From: Mesostigma viride
Taxonomy: Eukaryota; Streptophyta; Mesostigmatophyceae; Mesostigmatales; Mesostigmataceae
DNA length: 64,000 nt
Direction of reading: 5' to 3'
Assembly: GCA_009746045.1 (NCBI GenBank)
Contig: RPFO01000288.1
Location: 1,006,657-1,070,656, forward strand
Position numbers and translations under genes: made by a program. Under the pieces are notes generated by a model that did no database searches, had not been told where the DNA came from, and worked only from the letters and a program-made list of their open reading frames with translations. Within the stretch, counting starts at the first letter, position 1, and each line of letters opens with the position of its first letter. Below are positions 61,873 to 64,000 of the stretch, one piece after another.

Positions 61873-64000
61873 GCCTCTAACCCGTCAATTGTTGGGATAA
61901 ATATATCGTGGGACCCTGCCAGGGACCCTGGCGTAGTAGCCGCCAATGGGAGGCTGCCACGTGGCACCCTGAGATTCCCATGGGACTATCTGACCAATCA
62001 GCGACTGCCACGTGGCACCAGGGACCCTGGGACCCTGGCCACCCATGGGACCTCCCTGCCAATGGGACGCTGCCACGTGGCACCCATGGGACTCCCTGTC
62101 CAATCGGTAACCGCCACGTGGCACCAGGGACCCCGAATCTCCGTGGGACCCTGTACTCCCATGGTACTCCCTGTCCAATCGGACCCGCCACGTGGCACCC
62201 AGGGACCCTGGCGTCCCATGATACACCCTGTCCAATGGATCCTGCCACGTGGCACCCATGGGGGTCCCTGGAGTCCCATGGGACATCCTGTCGAATGGTG
62301 GCTGCCACGTGGCACCGTGTGAATCTGGAATCCCACGAGACTGGGCTGACCAATCGGGTCATGCCACGTGGCACACAGTCACGTGACAGGCGCGGGTGGC
62401 GGGAAATCCCTATTCTTCGTGGGAATCTGGTACCCCTATAGCTCCATTAGCTATTTATAGTATGCGGTTTAGATTTTTTTTTAAGTGGGGCTCATTGTGG
62501 GACTCATTGTGAGACAAATTTCAATAGGAATCGAGTCTTATTAAAAGTTATATAAGACAGTCCATGGGATATAGCCTTTTCCAATAGGCTATATAAGTTG
62601 ATCCCTATTTGCCTGTTTAAGGCATCTCCCGGTTAACGAGGGATGGTGAAGAGACGACATCATCCTGTGCTTGTGTTGTCGAAAATGTCGCTGAGAACGT
62701 GGCCAAAATCGTTGGCACACCCCCGTTGGCCTCCGTGTCGTCAGCCACCAATGCCGCGCACAGAATATCGACCAACTCTCAACGCGACGCTCCATCGTTT
62801 TCTCGCGATCCACATCAGGAATGGACGAAATAGGCGTCCCTCGCCGCCTAGTGTGGGGGCCGGGGACGCCAATCTGTTGAGCACCTCCACAAAATCAGTG
62901 TACGCGTGATCCATCTGCTCCAAACGATCAGCGCGGGTAGTGTACAAGTACCCCTCCGCCTCACGCAAGCGGGGCACAGACACCTTGTCATAAATGGCCC
63001 TCAGCTGATCAGGCGTCATCTCATACAGGCGCGGCTCTGTTCCAACACCAATCGGGGTTGGCATCGCGGAACTCCAGTTCCTCGTCAATCAAATTGCGCA
63101 CAGCGCGAACCTTTGCCTCCATTATCGCCAGCACGGCCTCCCATTCCTTGTGAGAGGCCTTGTTCACACCACGCAAGTAGGGCCAGCTGAGCTCTGCCAA
63201 AACAAACAAAATTTCGCTTGGCAGATCCTCGAAAGTAGCACCAGCATGGGCCATTGTGTATTTTACAGCTGTAAGGATGGCTGTCTGCGTGTGGATGACT
63301 GTGTGCCTGGCAGTGTCGGAGGCGAGACCTACCCCCAAACGCCCGTGACTCCGCTTTTATACCCTCTCGGCCACGGCGTCCCACGATAGTGCCGTGCAAG
63401 CGTCGCGCCGGCGCGGCGTCCCACGATAATTCCGTGGAGCGTCGCGCCGGCGCGGCGCCGGCAACTCTCGTGGGATACCGTGCCACGTGGCGCCCAGCCA
63501 TAGGCTCCCACGAAAAGTTCGTGCTATGCGGATAGCCCGAACTTTTGGGGATAGCCCGAACTTTTCGAAACCTTGCTAGGGAAAAGTAAAAGTTTCCAGT
63601 GGGGATCCCAGCCATTTTGAAAAGTTCGGGCTATGGTTCGGGCTATCGATTTATAGCCCGAACCGCCCCTTTTTCCCTCTGGGCGGTGTGTTGCTATGGG
63701 TGAATGCTACTCTTTCTTTTACTCTGTTTCCCAACACATAAAATTTTATGTGTTAGCAATTGCCATCTAAATAATCATAGCTAATACCCCTATATTTTAT
63801 GTGTTAGCAATCCTATCTGTATATACAGGAAATACCCCTATATTTTATGTGTTAGCAATCTAAGGAAGAAACACACACATACACTGCACACTGTCCAAAT
63901 AACCAAGTCCCTACCCATGTACAATGCATGACACCACCGTCCAAGGGGCAAAAGGGTCCGGTTCGGGCTAAACTGATAGCCCGAACCATAGCCCGAACTT
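61873..64000 (-). repeat. right arm of the large palindrome
   Basis: Inverted copy of 59,745-61,872: mirrored CACGTG array, gene D' and part of the fold-back element, running off the window. Confidence 0.9.
62617..63254 (-). CDS. gene D': mirror copy of gene D (frame breaks)
   Basis: Same start (MAHAGATFEDLPSEILFVLA) and same TATA box distance as gene D. In this arm MTPDQLRAIYDKVSVPRLRE runs in one frame on through HAYTDFVEVLNRLASPAPTL, while the N-terminal frame stops at 63,021 and the C-terminal end is shifted. It should not be counted as an independent gene until the palindrome is verified. Confidence 0.4.

Noticed and set aside
61364-62441. Open frames of 110-177 codons on both strands across the palindrome centre
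   Set aside because: They translate the CACGTG array in several frames and are mirrored between arms; peptides are repeats of CHVA/ATW motifs with no independent support.

Overview
The window reads as nuclear DNA of a green alga (Chlorophyta). Support: a ten-exon protein phosphatase 4 catalytic-subunit gene with long GC-rich introns, the green-algal polyadenylation motif TGTAA downstream of some genes, plant-type TTTAGGG/CCCTAAA telomere-like repeats, and endogenous Polinton-like virus DNA of the kind known from green algae. No species can be named from sequence alone. The DNA is rich in repeats, with several retroelements nested in one another.

Layout. (1) 1-11 kb: the structural-gene half of a Polinton-like virus remnant, read rightwards (coiled-coil protein, very large putative fibre protein, zinc-finger protein, penton-like protein, small Gly/Ala-rich protein, double-jelly-roll capsid, an Ig-repeat/LamG-like surface protein and three small conserved proteins). 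(2) 11-15 kb: a 111-bp hairpin array, telomere-like repeats pointing towards each other, two LINE copies and a 122-bp hairpin array. (3) 15-17.66 kb: the same right-end gene set of a second virus copy, inverted. Two virus ends therefore face each other across telomere-like DNA. (4) 17.66-21.5 kb: LINE copies. (5) 21.5-33.2 kb: GC-rich intergenic DNA with at least five minisatellites, including 2.5 kb of a 39-bp repeat, and a few possible minus-strand exons. (6) 33.3-40 kb: the PP4c gene. (7) 41.8-46.7 kb: a LINE cluster in which one LINE is inserted in another with a clear 12-bp target-site duplication. (8) 47.4-50.2 kb: a secreted protein with seven putative-Ig repeats. (9) 52.4-54.8 kb: a hAT-type transposase. 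(10) 54.8-64 kb: a cluster of small genes (RING-like, F-box-like, CxxC-rich) that share promoter motifs and 3' flanks, ending in an unspaced inverted duplication centred at 61,872/61,873.

The strongest observations are: the nested LINEs and the covarying hairpin that precedes every (TTAA)n tail; the convergent virus ends with hairpin arrays outside each; the triplicated exon-4 splice junction in PP4c; and the RING/F-box-like/CxxC cluster next to a >4 kb-per-arm palindrome holding a regular array of CACGTG palindromes. The palindrome could be real or a long-read assembly fold-back. This must be settled before any biology is built on it.

Most host-like genes right of 47 kb carry one or two apparent frame breaks, whereas PP4c has none. 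The right part is therefore either decaying or less accurately assembled.
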